Below are positions 1-11,650 of a stretch of 64,000 nucleotides of DNA, in pieces (within the stretch, counting starts at the first letter, position 1; every line of letters starts with the position of its first letter). The notes beneath the pieces are model-generated. The model saw only the letters and a list, made by a program, of their open reading frames with translations. It made no database searches and had not been told where the DNA came from. The translations under genes and the position numbers were made by a program. The stretch spans positions 4,553,001 through 4,617,000 of the forward strand of contig JAIQDT010000026.1 in the NCBI GenBank assembly GCA_021521415.1, written 5' to 3'. The DNA is from Bidens hawaiensis. Lineage: Eukaryota > Streptophyta > Magnoliopsida > Asterales > Asteraceae.

Positions 1-234
1 GGGAGTGAAGACTTGATATAACAACAAACGAAACAAGAGATGATAATCAGTAAGTAAAGATTCAAAGACAAAGATTTACTGTATTTAATACATCATCAAT
101 GAAACAGTAAATGAATGTCTAGGGTTTCGTGAAAGATGTCGGCGGCTGTACGAGGAAAGAAAATGAATATTCATTGGAATGTTTTCTTGTATTCCGTGTG
201 TGCCAACGTTAACCTAAATGGAAAACTAGGACCT

Positions 235-242
235 TATTTATA
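235..242 (-). promoter_or_regulatory. TATA box of the LTR
   Basis: Reads TATAAATA on the minus strand, inside GGTCTATAAATAAGG. It lies immediately downstream of the TGCTCGA cluster, as expected for the U3/R boundary of this LTR. Confidence 0.5.
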
Positions 243-309
243 GACCCTAACATTCCTTCTAGAGTCCCTAATCATTACATAATGAAAGACAAAAACAAAT
301 ACAAATGTA

Positions 310-860
310 AACGTCTTCGAGTATGATAAGTATCTTGCTCGAGCAGACTCACTATGCTACGTATGCTCGATTAGTGTCTTCAAGCACACTTTACATAGAA
401 TATCTTCAGTGAAGATTTTCTCCTCCAGCAACCTTCATTCCTCTTGACCAATCCATGCTTTGCTCGAATTAGTCCATCGAGCAAGCTCATTCTTCTTGAT
501 GCCTTCAGTCTTATCATGAGACTTATTGAACAATCTTTAGCATGCTCGGATGTAAATCTTGCTCGGGGGGAATGAACCATGCTCGAACTCCTTTCTTTGA
601 ACATATGACATCTTCTTATAGCATTCATGCTAGTCACCATGTGCTCGAACATCCTCTGCTCGGAATCACTTAATTATAACTTGAATTAGCAAGTTGTTTG
701 CTCGATTGGCAATCCATACTCGATAGAAGAATACTTTTGCTCGTTGAAGTGTAGCTTGCTCGAAGCATTAACACCTAGAAGAATTAACCACCAGAGGTTC
801 TGAAGACCTTTCTCGAGGTAGTAAAACCGTGCTCGATAGTCTAAGCTTGCTATAAGTCCA
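310..860. repeat. Dispersed TGCTCGA / TGCTCGAGCA palindromic motif
   Basis: Roughly fourteen copies or near copies of TGCTCGA or its complement TCGAGCA occur in about 550 bp, including one complete palindrome TGCTCGAGCA at 336-345. Copies are spaced irregularly, so this is not a simple tandem repeat. They sit in the U3 part of the LTR, upstream of its TATA box. Probably protein-binding half sites; function is inferred from layout only. Confidence 0.6.
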
Positions 861-926
861 TACTTATTCGTTTCCTGAGTAGGTTGAGAAGATTCCAATC
901 TTTCTTATCAAAAATCCGACTCAACA

Positions 927-1009
927 ATCTCTCTCTAGATTGGAACAAGCTCAGATGCATCAAAACACACCTACATACAGTTACACATGTATCAATATCT
1001 AAGATAGAT
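927..1009 (-). other. Last internal bases of the copia element (PPT side)
   Basis: About 80 bp of internal sequence next to the PPT of the minus-strand copia element. It ends where gypsy LTR 1 begins (TGTAACG at 1010), so the rest of that element was cut off by the gypsy insertion or lies elsewhere. The five bases before the junction are TAGAT; no matching duplication was found because the far end of the array is lost. Confidence 0.45.
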
Positions 1010-2754
1010 TGTAACGCCAGTAAATTTCGTTAGTCGGCTCGATCGTTTATAAATGTTGGTCAAAAAGCCGGGGTTTCATTTTTCTAATTTAAAGCCTTGT
1101 AATACGTTTTAAAAGTCCGTTTGTCCATCCTTTTTTCCCAAAACATCCCCTCATACGACTTAAAGTATTATACTAGTATGTAGCACCCGACATTCTCGTT
1201 TATCGGCATGCACGTTGTAGAGTTTGTATATTTATCGGGTTTGAACCGGCTTACTTCGGGGACCTCCTTGTCATACCCATAAGTTGAATTACTTAAGTTT
1301 CATTCTAGTGTCACAACTTTCAACTTGGAAGGGCCAGAACGTAACATTTTATATTATAAACAAAAACCAAAACCCTAGCCCTCCTAGAACCTGTGATCGG
1401 CAGCAGCAACTCACCCAAACCATCCGATTTTTCTCTTGCATCTGTGATTAAGCCGTAAAAATCCAATTCAAGGTTAGTCCCATGTTCTCTCTAGCCTTTT
1501 ACACCTTTAACCATCCTTATACATCGCGTATTGGTCGTTAAGGTTGAGTTTTGATGATAACAGTTTGCTGACAGATTCGTATATGTTTATTGTAGGGTCT
1601 GTAACTCGATGAAAATATAATGTTTTTGATCGATTCTTGATTCCATGATGTTATAATTTGATTCTAGTTTCCAGAAAGGTATAATACGTAATATTTGGAC
1701 GAAATTTGAATACTTTTTATGATTTTATAAAATCGAGTGTCAAACCTGATGCGGGAAGACGGATTCTGGTCCGTCATCCCGACATCATAACCTTTTTTAG
1801 ACAAGTCTAAATTGGTTGGTTCCACTTCTGGAAGTTAGTATTTTGAGTTAGGAACCAAACCCAATTGGAATCGTTTAATTTGGATGGGTAATGACTTTTA
1901 TAAAAATAAAACCATTTGGTTGCGCAGCTGAAATAGCTGCACATACCTTTCTGTGTTGGAAGAATTTTTATGATTTTTGTGTCCTCTAGAAAAATATAAT
2001 AAAAATATTTTTATAAACTTAAGATATTTATTCAACAATGGTAAAAATTTAATAATTTAATTCCATGGTTTTCCTATGTAATAAAATACATCTTTGCATG
2101 CTAGAATCTGCATGTTATATTCGTATTGATCGATAAGTTTGTTTTAGGCTTAACCGGTGGCTGCCCTTTCTCGCATCTTTTGGGGCTGTTATAATTGAAG
2201 TTCGTGCTCCGTCAACTTCCTAGGTATTTCACTTACAACATACTAAAATTTCTTGGCCAATGGAGGTGTTTAGGTCGGTCAATTGATTTTAGTTCGAAAA
2301 CTAGGGTTTATCGGGTGTAGAATTGTAAATTGTTGAGTTTGATGCGTTAATCGGTTGGATGACCAACCGAATCAGTTTGCATGGCCCTAGGGGAGTCTAA
2401 GGGCTGTGGGAAAATTATATTTTTGATACTCGAGGCTGTTTTGGTTGGTGATTGTTCAATCGAGTCGGCGGTGCACGAATTTTCGTTTAAATGTTAAATT
2501 GAAAGTTGTATAAAGGAACCGTCAACCCTATCAACTCGGGTGACATAATTATGATGTAAGAAAATGTTACGATGGGAATTTAGTCCGTTTGGCGCTGATT
2601 CGTTTGACAATTGGTTTTAAGATTTATTACGCGCGTATTCGACTCGATTTGATTACCAGCGGGTGAGTTGTGCATCATGGTTAGCCCCGGCCATAATCGT
2701 AGGATGGATTTAGTTAATTGATGGGTTTTAGGGCTAAGGTAAAGTAATTGGGTT

Positions 2755-2890
2755 TGGGTTAGGCCTCGGCCCAAGTTGTTGGGCCTGGGGCCAAGTGTTG
2801 GGCCTTGGGCCAAGTTGTTGGACCTTGGGCCAAAGTATTGGGCCTTGGGCCGAGTAGTTGGGCCTTGGGCCAAAGTGTTGAGCTTGGGCG
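2755..2890 (+). repeat. GGGCC(T/C)TGGGCCAAGTTGTT minisatellite
   Basis: About six imperfect units of roughly 20 bp (TTGGGCCTTGGGCCAAG) inside gypsy LTR 1. The same minisatellite, inverted, occurs in the solo LTR at 28878-30879, linking the two copies; LTRs 2 and 3 of this array lack it. Confidence 0.8.
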
Positions 2891-3487
2891 GCCCATTAGG
2901 CAAGTGTGTCCTTGCGGTTTAGTTTAGTAACGCGTTGTGTATAATTTACAGACCCTTGCTTGTGATTGTGCACTTAGGGATTTCCTAGCTCGTTGCAGGT
3001 GTTCGATTGATTAAGGTGAGTTGATGATGCCCTTTTTACTCTTTTACGTTTTGGACTAGCATACACACCTAAATACAATTTTAAACCATTTTACTCGTTA
3101 CAATGATTTGAATAGTTTTACATGGTCTCACTCGTGATGGTGCATTTTGAAAGCTATATTTGAATTATTTTATATGCCATAGGATGTTTTAAACTCGTTC
3201 AAGGTCTTGTGTCGTTAAGGTTACCTACACTATTGATGGTCTAGACTCGAGGACGTTAGCAGACTTGGTAGTAATTGAGTATGAGTAGACCTATCTACCT
3301 AGTTCCCGTATAGGATGATATATATATATTTACATAGGAATATTTATATGTATGTATATATGGAGGTATGTATGTACGTATGAGGATGTCTACCTTATAG
3401 CCTACGATTGTGTAATGATATTTAGTTTCTCGTGACTAAGAATGATGTCTATAGGCTTATTGATGTCTGTGTGCATGGTGATTCACG

Positions 3488-3990
3488 GCCGGGTCAAATA
3501 TATTACTCGGGTTGTACCCGTGGTGGAGAGACCCGTGTGACGTGATCATCATTTTGGCGGGTCAAATATATTACATGGGTTTTAAAATCCCGTGGTGAAG
3601 AGGCCCGTTGATGTTGAGCCATGATCGGGTCAAATATATTACTTGGGGAAGACCCGGGGTGAGAAGGCTCGTATTACGTACTTGGATGTATGAGCCGGGA
3701 TCGGGTCAAATATATTACTCGGGTTGCACCCGTGGTGAAGAGGCCCGTACCCCGTGCTTGGATGTTTGAGCCGAGATCGGGTCAAATATATTACTCGGGT
3801 TTTATCCGTGGTGGAGAGGCCCGTATCTCGTGCTCGGATGTATAAGCTGTGACAGAGTCAAATATATTACTCGGATTTGACTCGTGGTGGAGAGGCTCGT
3901 GTCACATGCTTAGGTCTTACAGCGTCCGGGTCAAATATATTACTCGAGTCTTGACTCGTGGTGGAGAGGCCCGTGTACGTGTGTTCGACG
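3488..3990 (+). repeat. GGGTCAAATATATTACTCGGG minisatellite, seven units
   Basis: Seven units of about 60-76 bp, each opening with CGGGTCAAATATATTAC and containing CGTGGTGGAGAGGCCCGT. LTR 2 has three such units (about 7052-7260) and LTR 3 two (about 11043-11170), so unit number differs between neighbouring LTRs. Confidence 0.85.
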
Positions 3991-4563
3991 ATGATTGGAT
4001 TACTTGGTGAATTATATATAATTTATTTTATTTATACCTTCTCTATTGTTTATAACTATAGCTTTGAAATAAAGTATGAATTATTGTTTATGAAAACTTG
4101 AACTCACTCAGCTCAACCTGACTTTGTGTGTATGTTAGATTGACTTTCAGGTTGAGGATTAGAGATTTCCGCTTGGACGTGCTAGAGACTACTCGGACGG
4201 TTGAAGGCACATCTAGTCGAAGAATTAATAACGCAAACTGTTTCTTTTAAATTATTACCGTAAGTATTTAAATTTTAATTTTGGTCACTTTCCCTGGTTT
4301 TGGGAATTTTGATGTGATCTATTCCGCTGTTTACTACTCTGAAACGATTTTAATGAGATGAAGATTTCAAATAAAACGAATATTTTATTTACAATTGGTT
4401 TTGGACACCTGTACCCGTGTTTTGGGATTTTTAATACTTAAACTTTTCCGATGTTATTTACTCTGAACTTGTTTTAAATACAAAGAATCGTTTGGTTTTA
4501 AATTTTTGTGAATTTGTGGATGTGATTACCAACTGTAGGATTCCCGGGATTCGGGGTCTTACA

Positions 4564-5186
4564 AGTTGGTATGGATCCATGGTTCGAGGGATCCGAGCAT
4601 TCCCGAATGCTTGGACTCGAACTGTAAAAGAAAAGACTAGAAATGCCAACCGCGAGTAGCTGCACGTCAAGAGGTAATTTTAATTGTTTATTCATTCTTA
4701 TAAGTTTTAGAATTTCATTATGTTTATAATTGTCTACGTGTTAGATAGTATGTTAATATGGTTAGGGGCAAGGGGTGCTTAGGATGGGCGGGTAAAGTAA
4801 ACAATTAATAACACTTGGTCAACTTTATTAGCAGTTTACCGTTACCTACCATGTTCTAAACGCTACCTGTGCTTGACTGTGTTAGGGTTCTGTCTTTGTA
4901 GGGATAGGATATGACTAATGCTCGTGTCATTAGCGTTAAAGTTCCTCTCGTTCCTTAAATTCTCCCGTCCATTTCTTATCCTCTCGAACGCTTTGCGTGT
5001 AATTGTTTAGCTGAGGCTTAGCATACTATCACTCTAGGTTTCCTTACTACTTGTTGAGCTTTAAGCCTCGTTTCTGTTTGACTCAGGCGCTAGGAAAGGT
5101 TTTGTCCCTATCGTCCTCTTGTTAGATTAGATGATTAGGTTTCGTCTCCATCCGCATCCGTTCCTGTTGCGACGGGATTCGGGGAC
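4564..5186 (+). other. Short gypsy internal region with degraded primer site
   Basis: Follows LTR 1. A primer-binding site complementary to initiator tRNA-Met (TGGTATCAGAGCC expected) is present but degraded at 4567-4584 as TGGTATGGATCCATGG. A hairpin-forming segment GCATTCCCGAATGC follows. The remainder matches the internal region at 8153-8884 and, inverted, the leader of the gypsy remnant near 26100-26530. No gag or pol is present. It ends at GATTCGGGGAC, where LTR 2 sequence begins without its own start. Confidence 0.7.
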
Positions 5187-5478
5187 TCCGTCATCTTCCT
5201 AGGTATGTCATATGTATTATACTTTAGTATCATGAGCGATGAAGCTCGTTTGATTCATCAATTGTCGATAGATTGAAAACTAGGATTTCGGTTTTCTACA
5301 TTTTTAATTGTTGCGTTTAGCGCGCTGTTTGAGGGAATTAACAACCAATTCAGATTGTGTAGCCTCGGTATGTTTTAAAGGTCGTGAAAAACTAAATTCT
5401 TATGTTAATGGGGCTGAATTGGTTGTTGGGTGTTCAAACGGGTCATTACAACGCAAAGTCGCGTTTAATTGCTAGTTT

Positions 5479-7010
5479 GTGCGTTGTATAAGGGAATTGC
5501 CGACCCATTCAACCTGTGTTGTATCGTGTGGACTTGTTGGCTGTAATTATTCTTAATTTGGTCCACACGGGGCTGAGTTGGTTCCTAAGTGCATAAACAA
5601 CTCGTTAACGCGTGTATTCGATACAATTAACAACTTTCGGGTGTAGTTTGGAAATCCTTTATCCCTGGAATTTTCTAAGGGTGGTTTTGGTAAATACATG
5701 GCCTTAGGGGCTGATGTAATTGAATTTGGTAAGGTCGAGGCTTTAGGTCAATCAAATCATGTTAGAACGCCTCATAGAATAAACGAGTTGATATAGTTTA
5801 GTTAGTAATCTTTGTGTGCAATCCGACAGGCTTGTGATCCGTGGATTGGCTTAGAGGTTCTCAAACTCATTGGTATTTCCGTGACTCGTGTTAGGTGAGT
5901 TCATGATGCCCTCTTTTTACTCTTTTTACGTTTAGGCTGTCATACACACTCAATTACAATTTCACCCGAATTTACTCGTTAAAACAATTTGAAGGACATT
6001 GTATAGCCTTGTTATTAATTATGCATATATGAAACTAAGTGTGGATTATATTATATGCCTTCAGATATTTTAGACTTGTTTTGCTCATAAATTCCTTAGT
6101 TATATATATTGTTTATGGTCTAGACTTGAGGATGTTAGTAGGCTTGGTGTTAATTGAATACTAGTTGACCTACTTACTTTGGTTCTTATTTTGGACTGAC
6201 GTATCTACATTACCTTATAGCATATGATTGTTGATATTATTTAAATCCTTCTGACTAATATTTATGTGCATTGTACAAGTGAATTGCCGACCCATTCAAC
6301 CCGTGTAGTATCTTGTGGACTTTTTGGCTGTAATTATTCTTAATTTGGTCCACACGGGGCTGAGTTGGATGCTAAGTGCATAAACTACTCGTTAACGCGT
6401 GTATTCGATACAATTAAAAAACGCGTGGTTTTCATAAATACATGGCCTTGGGGGCTAATGTAATTTAATTTGGTAAGGTTGTGGATTTAGGTCAATCAAA
6501 TCATGTTAGAACGCCTCGTAGGATAAACGAGTCGGTACAGTTTAGTTAGTAATCTATGTTTGCAATCCGACAGGCTTGTGATTTGTATATTGGCTTAGAG
6601 GTTCTATAACTCATTGGTATTTGCGTAACTCGTGTCAGGTGAGTTCATGATGCCACTTTTTAACTCTTTTTACATTTTGGGCTGGCATACACACTCAATA
6701 ACAATTTTACCCAAATTTACTCGTTAAAATAATTTGAAGACATTGTATAGCCTTGTTATTAATTGTGCATTTATGAAACCAGGTGTGGATTATATTCTAT
6801 GCCTTAGGATATTTTAGACTCGTTTTGGTCATAAATTCCTTAGGTTATATACATTGTTTATGGTCTAGACTCGAGGATGTTAGTAGGCTTGGTGTTAATT
6901 TAATAAGAGTAGACCTAGTTACTTTGGTTCTTATTTTGGACTGACGTATATATATTACCTTATAGCCTACGATCTTTGATATTATTTAGTTCCTAATGAC
7001 TAAGATTTAT
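5479..7010 (+). repeat. Internal tandem duplication of about 787 bp
   Basis: The stretch starting GTGCGTTGTA at 5479 recurs from 6266 (GTGCATTGTA). Both copies pass through CCGACCCATTCAACC, GGTCCACACGGGGCTGAGTTGG and GTTTATGGTCTAGACT in the same order. LTR 3 has a single copy, so the duplication is specific to LTR 2. Confidence 0.8.
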
Positions 7011-7360
7011 GTGAATAGGCTTATTGATGTGTGTGTGCATGGTGATTATGGCCGGGTCAAATATATTACTCGGGTTGTTAAATCCCGTGGTGGTGGGGCT
7101 CCTATCACGTGTGTAGGTTTGTAAGCCGTGACCGAGCCAAATATATTACTCGGGTGTGACTCGTGGTGGAGAGGCTCGTGTCACGTGCTTATGTCTTACC
7201 GCGTCCGGGTCAAATATATTACTCGAGTTTTGACTCGTGGTGGAGAGGCCCATGTAGGCGTGTTCGACCGTGGATAGATTATTTGGTGATTATTTTTATA
7301 TTTATTTATTTCTTTAATTATTTATATATTCATTTGCCCATTATTATGTATGTCGTTTAA

Positions 7361-8128
7361 TATCTATAACTTTTGAAACGAATTATGAATGTTGTTTACT
7401 AAAACGTGAACTCACTCAGCTCAAGCTGACTTCGTGTGTATGTTAGTTTGACTTTCAGGTTAATGAGTGGATGTTACCGCTTGGACGTGCCGGACGCTAC
7501 TCGGAGAGTTGAAAGCATTTCTAGACAACAACTTCAAAATAAACCAAAAACTTTACTTGATATTCGGTTTTGGGATTTTAAATATTTAACTTTTCCACTA
7601 TTTATGGTTTGGAACTTCTACCCGGCTTTGGGAATTCTGATACTTAGTAAATTCCGCTGTTTATTACTCTTAAATGGTTTTTAATAAAATGAATTGCTTT
7701 GGTTTTAAATTTTTGAGAATTTTGTGTATGATGACGAACTTTTTATATCTATAACTTTTGAACTTTTGAAAATGTTGTTTACTAAAACGTGAACTCACTC
7801 AGCTCAAGCTGACTTCGTGTGTATGTTAGTTTGACGTTCAAGTTAATTAGTGGATGTTACCGCTTGGACGTGTTGGATGCTACTCGGAGAGACGAAGGCA
7901 TTTCTAGATGACAACTTCAAAATAAAACAAACAATTTACTTTATATTCGGTTTTAGGGTTTTAAACACTTAACTTTTCCACCGTTTATGGTTTGGTAATT
8001 CTACCCGGTTTTGGAAATTCTGATAGTTAGTAAATTCCGCTGCTTAATACTCTAAAATGATTTTTAATAAAACGAATTGCTTTGCTTTTAAATTTTTGAG
8101 AATTTTGTGTATGATGACCAACAATAGG
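7361..8128 (+). repeat. Internal tandem duplication of about 384 bp
   Basis: TATCTATAACTTTTGAA at 7361 recurs at 7745. Both copies continue through AACTCACTCAGCTCAAGCTG and the CCGCTTGGACGTG segment. A second duplication confined to LTR 2. Confidence 0.8.
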
Positions 8129-8152
8129 ATTCCCGGGATTCGGGGTGTTACA

Positions 8153-8884
8153 AGTTTGTATCAGAGGCAAGGTTCGAGGGATCCGAGTATTCTTGAATGC
8201 TTGGACTCGAAGTGTAAGAGGAAGGACTAGAAATGCCAGCCGCGTGTAAGAGGTAATTTTTTATATTTGTTTATTCATTTTTATAAGCATTAGGGTTTTA
8301 TTATGTGCATAAATTGCTTAAGTTTTAGATGGGATGCTAATATGGTTAGAGGCAGGGTATGCTTAGAATGGGCGAGTAAAGTAAACAATTAATAACACTT
8401 GATCAACGTTATTAGCAGTTACCGTTACCTTGCAGGTTCTAAAGGCTACTTGTGCTTGACTATGTTAGGGTTCTATCTTTGTAGGGATAAGATATGGCTA
8501 ATACTCATGTTAGTAGCGTTAAAGTTCATCTTATTCCATAAATTCTCCCGTTCGTTTATCATCCTCTCGAACACATTGCGCGTAATTGTGTAGCTGAGGC
8601 GTAGCATGCTGTCACTCTAGGTTTCCTTTTTATTTGATCGCTAAAATCCCTCACTCCGTGGAGAACGTATGTGTAATGGTTTTAGCCAAGTAGTAGGGTA
8701 ATATAATTCCAAGTACGTTTTCTTGTTAAGCTGCAGGCTTTGTTCCTGTTTGTAGACTTTGTGCCCGTAGGGATTTTGTCTCTTCCGTTTCTTGTATGAT
8801 TAGATGATTAGGATTTGTCACAATACGCGCACGTTTCTGTATAGCGGGATTCGGGGACGAATCCCATTTTAAGGGGGGTAGACT
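8153..8884 (+). other. Complete but tiny gypsy internal region (PBS to PPT)
   Basis: Only 732 bp separate LTR 2 from LTR 3. A primer site, TTGTATCAGAGGCAAGG, sits at 8157-8173 (initiator tRNA-Met type with two mismatches), and a polypurine tract AAGGGGGGTAGA at 8871-8882 lies directly before LTR 3. Between them there is no open frame resembling gag or pol. The region is therefore a complete LTR-PBS-leader-PPT-LTR arrangement without coding capacity: either a large internal deletion or a non-autonomous derivative. Confidence 0.7.
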
Positions 8885-11650
8885 TGTAACGCCCGTAAAT
8901 TTTCGTTAAAAGGATTTATGCCTTCTAAAGTTTGTATTTTAACCGAAGCTCGATTTGGCATTCATAAAGGACCTCCTAGTCATTCTCGAAAGTCATGCTA
9001 TTCAACTTTTGGTTCAACATATCATGTTTTTTCAAGTTTGAGGGCCTAAGTGTAACATTGTAAAATAATAACCCTTACTTCCTTCTCCTTGGCTTCTGTC
9101 CGATCGTTACTTGTAGCAGCCACCACACATTCATCTTTTTTCTTTTTCCAGCAAATTCCAAGGTGCAAAAGTTTAATTCAAGTTTGGTATTATACTAATG
9201 CAAGTATTTTTCACCATTAAACCCTCTATTGAACCCTAGAGATGTCATAAACATGTTAGGGTTTGAGTTTTGAATAAAACAGTTGCTGACTGATTTGTAC
9301 TTGTTTATTGTTTGATCTGTAAGTAGATGAAAATTTATTGTTCTTGATCGATTCTTGTTTCCATGATGTTCTACTTTGAGTCTTGTTTCCAGAAAGGTAT
9401 AATTAGTAATTTTTGGACAAGAATTGAATCGTTTTTATGATTTTATAAAAATTTGGGTTAAAGCGGATGTGGGGAGTCGGATTCTGGCATGTCTTCCCGA
9501 CATCATAACTCTTTTTTGAAAAGTACAAAATGGTTGGTTGAACTTTTGGAACTTCATATTTTGAGTTAGGATTACAACCCAATTGGAATCGTTTAATTTG
9601 GTTTGGTAATGATTTTTAGACAAATAAAACCACTTTGTTGCGCACTGAAATAGCTGCACGTACCTTTCCGGGTAGCAGGAATTTTTATGATTTTTGTATG
9701 CACTAGAAAGATATAATAAAAATATTTTTATAAACCTACGATATTTATGCAACTCTGGTAAAAATTTCATAATTTATTTTTAAGATTTTCCTATGTAATA
9801 AAATGCATCTTTGCATGCTAAAATCTAAAAGTTAGACGCGTTATTGATCGAAACGTTCCTTTTAGGCTTAACCGGTGGCTGTCCAATTGTGTTATTGTCG
9901 GGGCTATTTAATTGACGTTTGCTCCGTCATCTTCCTAGGTATGTCAAATGTATTATACTTTAGTATCGTAAGCGATGAAGCTCGTTTGATTGATCAATTG
10001 TCGATAGATTGATAACTAGTATTTCAGATGTCTAGATTTTCAATTGTTGCGTTCAGCACGTTGTTTGAGGGAATTAACAACCAATTCAGATTGTGTAGCC
10101 TCTGTATGTTTTACGGGCCGTGAAAAACTAAATTTTTATGTTAATGAGGCTGAATTGGTTGTCGGTTGTTCAAACGGGTCGCTACAACGTAAATTCGCGC
10201 TTAATTGGAAGTTTGTGCGTTGTACAAGTGAATTTCCGACCCATTCAACTTGTGTAGTATCGTGTGGACTTGTGAGCTGTAATTATTCTTAATTTGGTCC
10301 ACACGGGGCTGAGTTGGTTGCTAAGTGCATAAACAACTCGTTAACGCGCGTATTCAATAAAATTAACAACTTTCGAGTGTAGTTTGGAAATCCTTTGTCC
10401 CCAGAATTGTCTAAGGGTGGTTTTGGTAAATAAATGGCCTTTGGGATTGATGTAATTGAATTTGGTAAGGTCGAGGCTTTAGGTCAATCAAATCATGTTA
10501 GAACACCTTGTAGGATAAACGAGTCGGTACGATTTAGTTAGTAATCTTTGTGTGCAATCCGACAGGGTTGTGATTTGTGGATTGGCTTAGAGGTTTTCTA
10601 ACTCATTGATATTTGTGTGACTCGTGTCATGTGAGTTCATGACGCCCCTTTTAACTCCGTTTACGTTTTGAGCTGGCAGACACACTCAATTACAATTTTA
10701 CCCGAATTTACTCGTTAAAACAATTTAAAGGACATTTTCTAGCCTAGTTATTAATTGTGCATTAATGAAACAAGGTGTGGATTATATTCTATGCCTTAGG
10801 ATATTTTAGTCTCGTTTTGGTCATAAGTTCCTTAGGTTATATATATTGTTTATGGTCTAGACTCGAGGATGTTAGTAGGCTTGGTGTTAATTGAATACGA
10901 GTAGACCTACTTACTTTGGTTCTTATTTTGTACTGACGTATATACATTACCTTATAGCCTACGATTGTTGATATTATTTAGTTCCTTGTGACTAAGATTT
11001 ATGTGAATAGGCTTATTGGTGTGTGTGTGCATGGTGATTATGGTCGGGTCAAATATATTACTCGGGTTGTTAAATCCGGTGGTGGAGGGGCCCGTATCAC
11101 GAGTTTTGACTCGTCCGGGTCAAATATATTACTCGAGTTTTGACTCGTGGTGGAGAAGCCCGTGTACGCGTGTTCGACCGTGGATAGATTATTTAGTGAT
11201 TATTTTTATATTTATTTATTTATTTCTTTAATTATTTAATTATTCATTTGCCCATTATTATCTATATTATTTTATATCTATAACTTTTGAAACGAATTAT
11301 GTATGTTGTTTACTAAAACGTGAACTCACTCAGCTCAAGCTGACTTCGTGTGTATGTTAGTTTGACGTTCAGGTTAATTAGTGGATGTTACCGCTTGGAC
11401 GTGCTGGATGCTACTCGGAGAGACGAAGGCATTTCTAGATGACAACTTTAAAATAAAACAAACAATTACTTTATATTCGGTTTTAGGGTTTTAAATACTT
11501 AACTTTTCCACCGTTTATGGTTTGGTACTGCTACCAGGTTTTGGAAATTCTGATACTTAGTAAATTATGCTGTTTAATACTCTAAAATGGTGTTTAATAA
11601 AATGAATTGCTTTGGTTTTAAATTTTTGAGAATTTTGTGTATGATGATGA
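8885..11650 (+). mobile_element. Gypsy LTR 3, 3' end lost
   Basis: Begins TGTAACGCCCG right after a PPT and follows LTR 2 segment by segment, with two minisatellite units near 11043-11170. It stops at GTGTATGATGATGA, about 40 bp short of the family end (CCGGGATTCGGGGTGTTACA), where the Athila LTR begins. No coding sequence is supported. Confidence 0.8.

Larger units (their letters stand above)
1..926 (-). mobile_element. Copia-type LTR, truncated by the window edge
   Basis: On the minus strand a purine-rich stretch (AGAGAGAGAT) is followed by TGTTGAGTCGG, the usual PPT plus TG start of a plant copia LTR. The LTR then runs left through many TGCTCGA motifs to a TATA box and a presumed R-U5 region that leaves the window. 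No other end is visible, so the full LTR length is unknown (at least 926 bp). Short minus-strand reading frames inside it are not protein-like. Family assignment rests on the PPT/LTR junction and on the palindrome-then-TATA layout shared with the other copia LTRs here. Confidence 0.55.
1010..4563 (+). mobile_element. Gypsy LTR 1 of a tandem LTR array
   Basis: Starts TGTAACGCC and ends GGGATTCGGGGTCTTACA, followed at once by a primer-binding site, so it is a 5' type LTR of 3554 bp. It is related throughout to LTRs 2 and 3 downstream and more distantly to the 2.0-2.6 kb LTRs at 26555, 28878 and 60806. It contains two minisatellites. No coding capacity is supported; the glycine/proline-rich reading frames across the GGCCCAA repeat are low-complexity artefacts. 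Confidence 0.85.
5187..8152 (+). mobile_element. Gypsy LTR 2, 5' truncated
   Basis: Begins abruptly in sequence equivalent to about 9932 of LTR 3 (CTCCGTCATCTTCCTAGG), so about 1.05 kb of LTR start plus the PPT is deleted. Ends GGGATTCGGGGTGTTACA and is followed by a primer site. It carries two internal tandem duplications and a three-unit minisatellite at about 7052-7260. No genes. Confidence 0.8.

Noticed and set aside
380..898. Two minus-strand frames of 70-90 codons
   Set aside because: They lie in LTR U3 sequence full of TGCTCGA motifs, show no conserved protein pattern, and overlap the promoter.
2580..2903. Open frame rich in GPR/NNLAQGP repeats
   Set aside because: It is translation of the GGCCCAA minisatellite; several frames on both strands stay open for the same reason (also 29795-30082).
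4567..4630. tRNA-like sequence (GGTTCGA with a nearby hairpin)
   Set aside because: It is a primer-binding site complementary to tRNA-Met plus leader, with no acceptor stem or anticodon arm.
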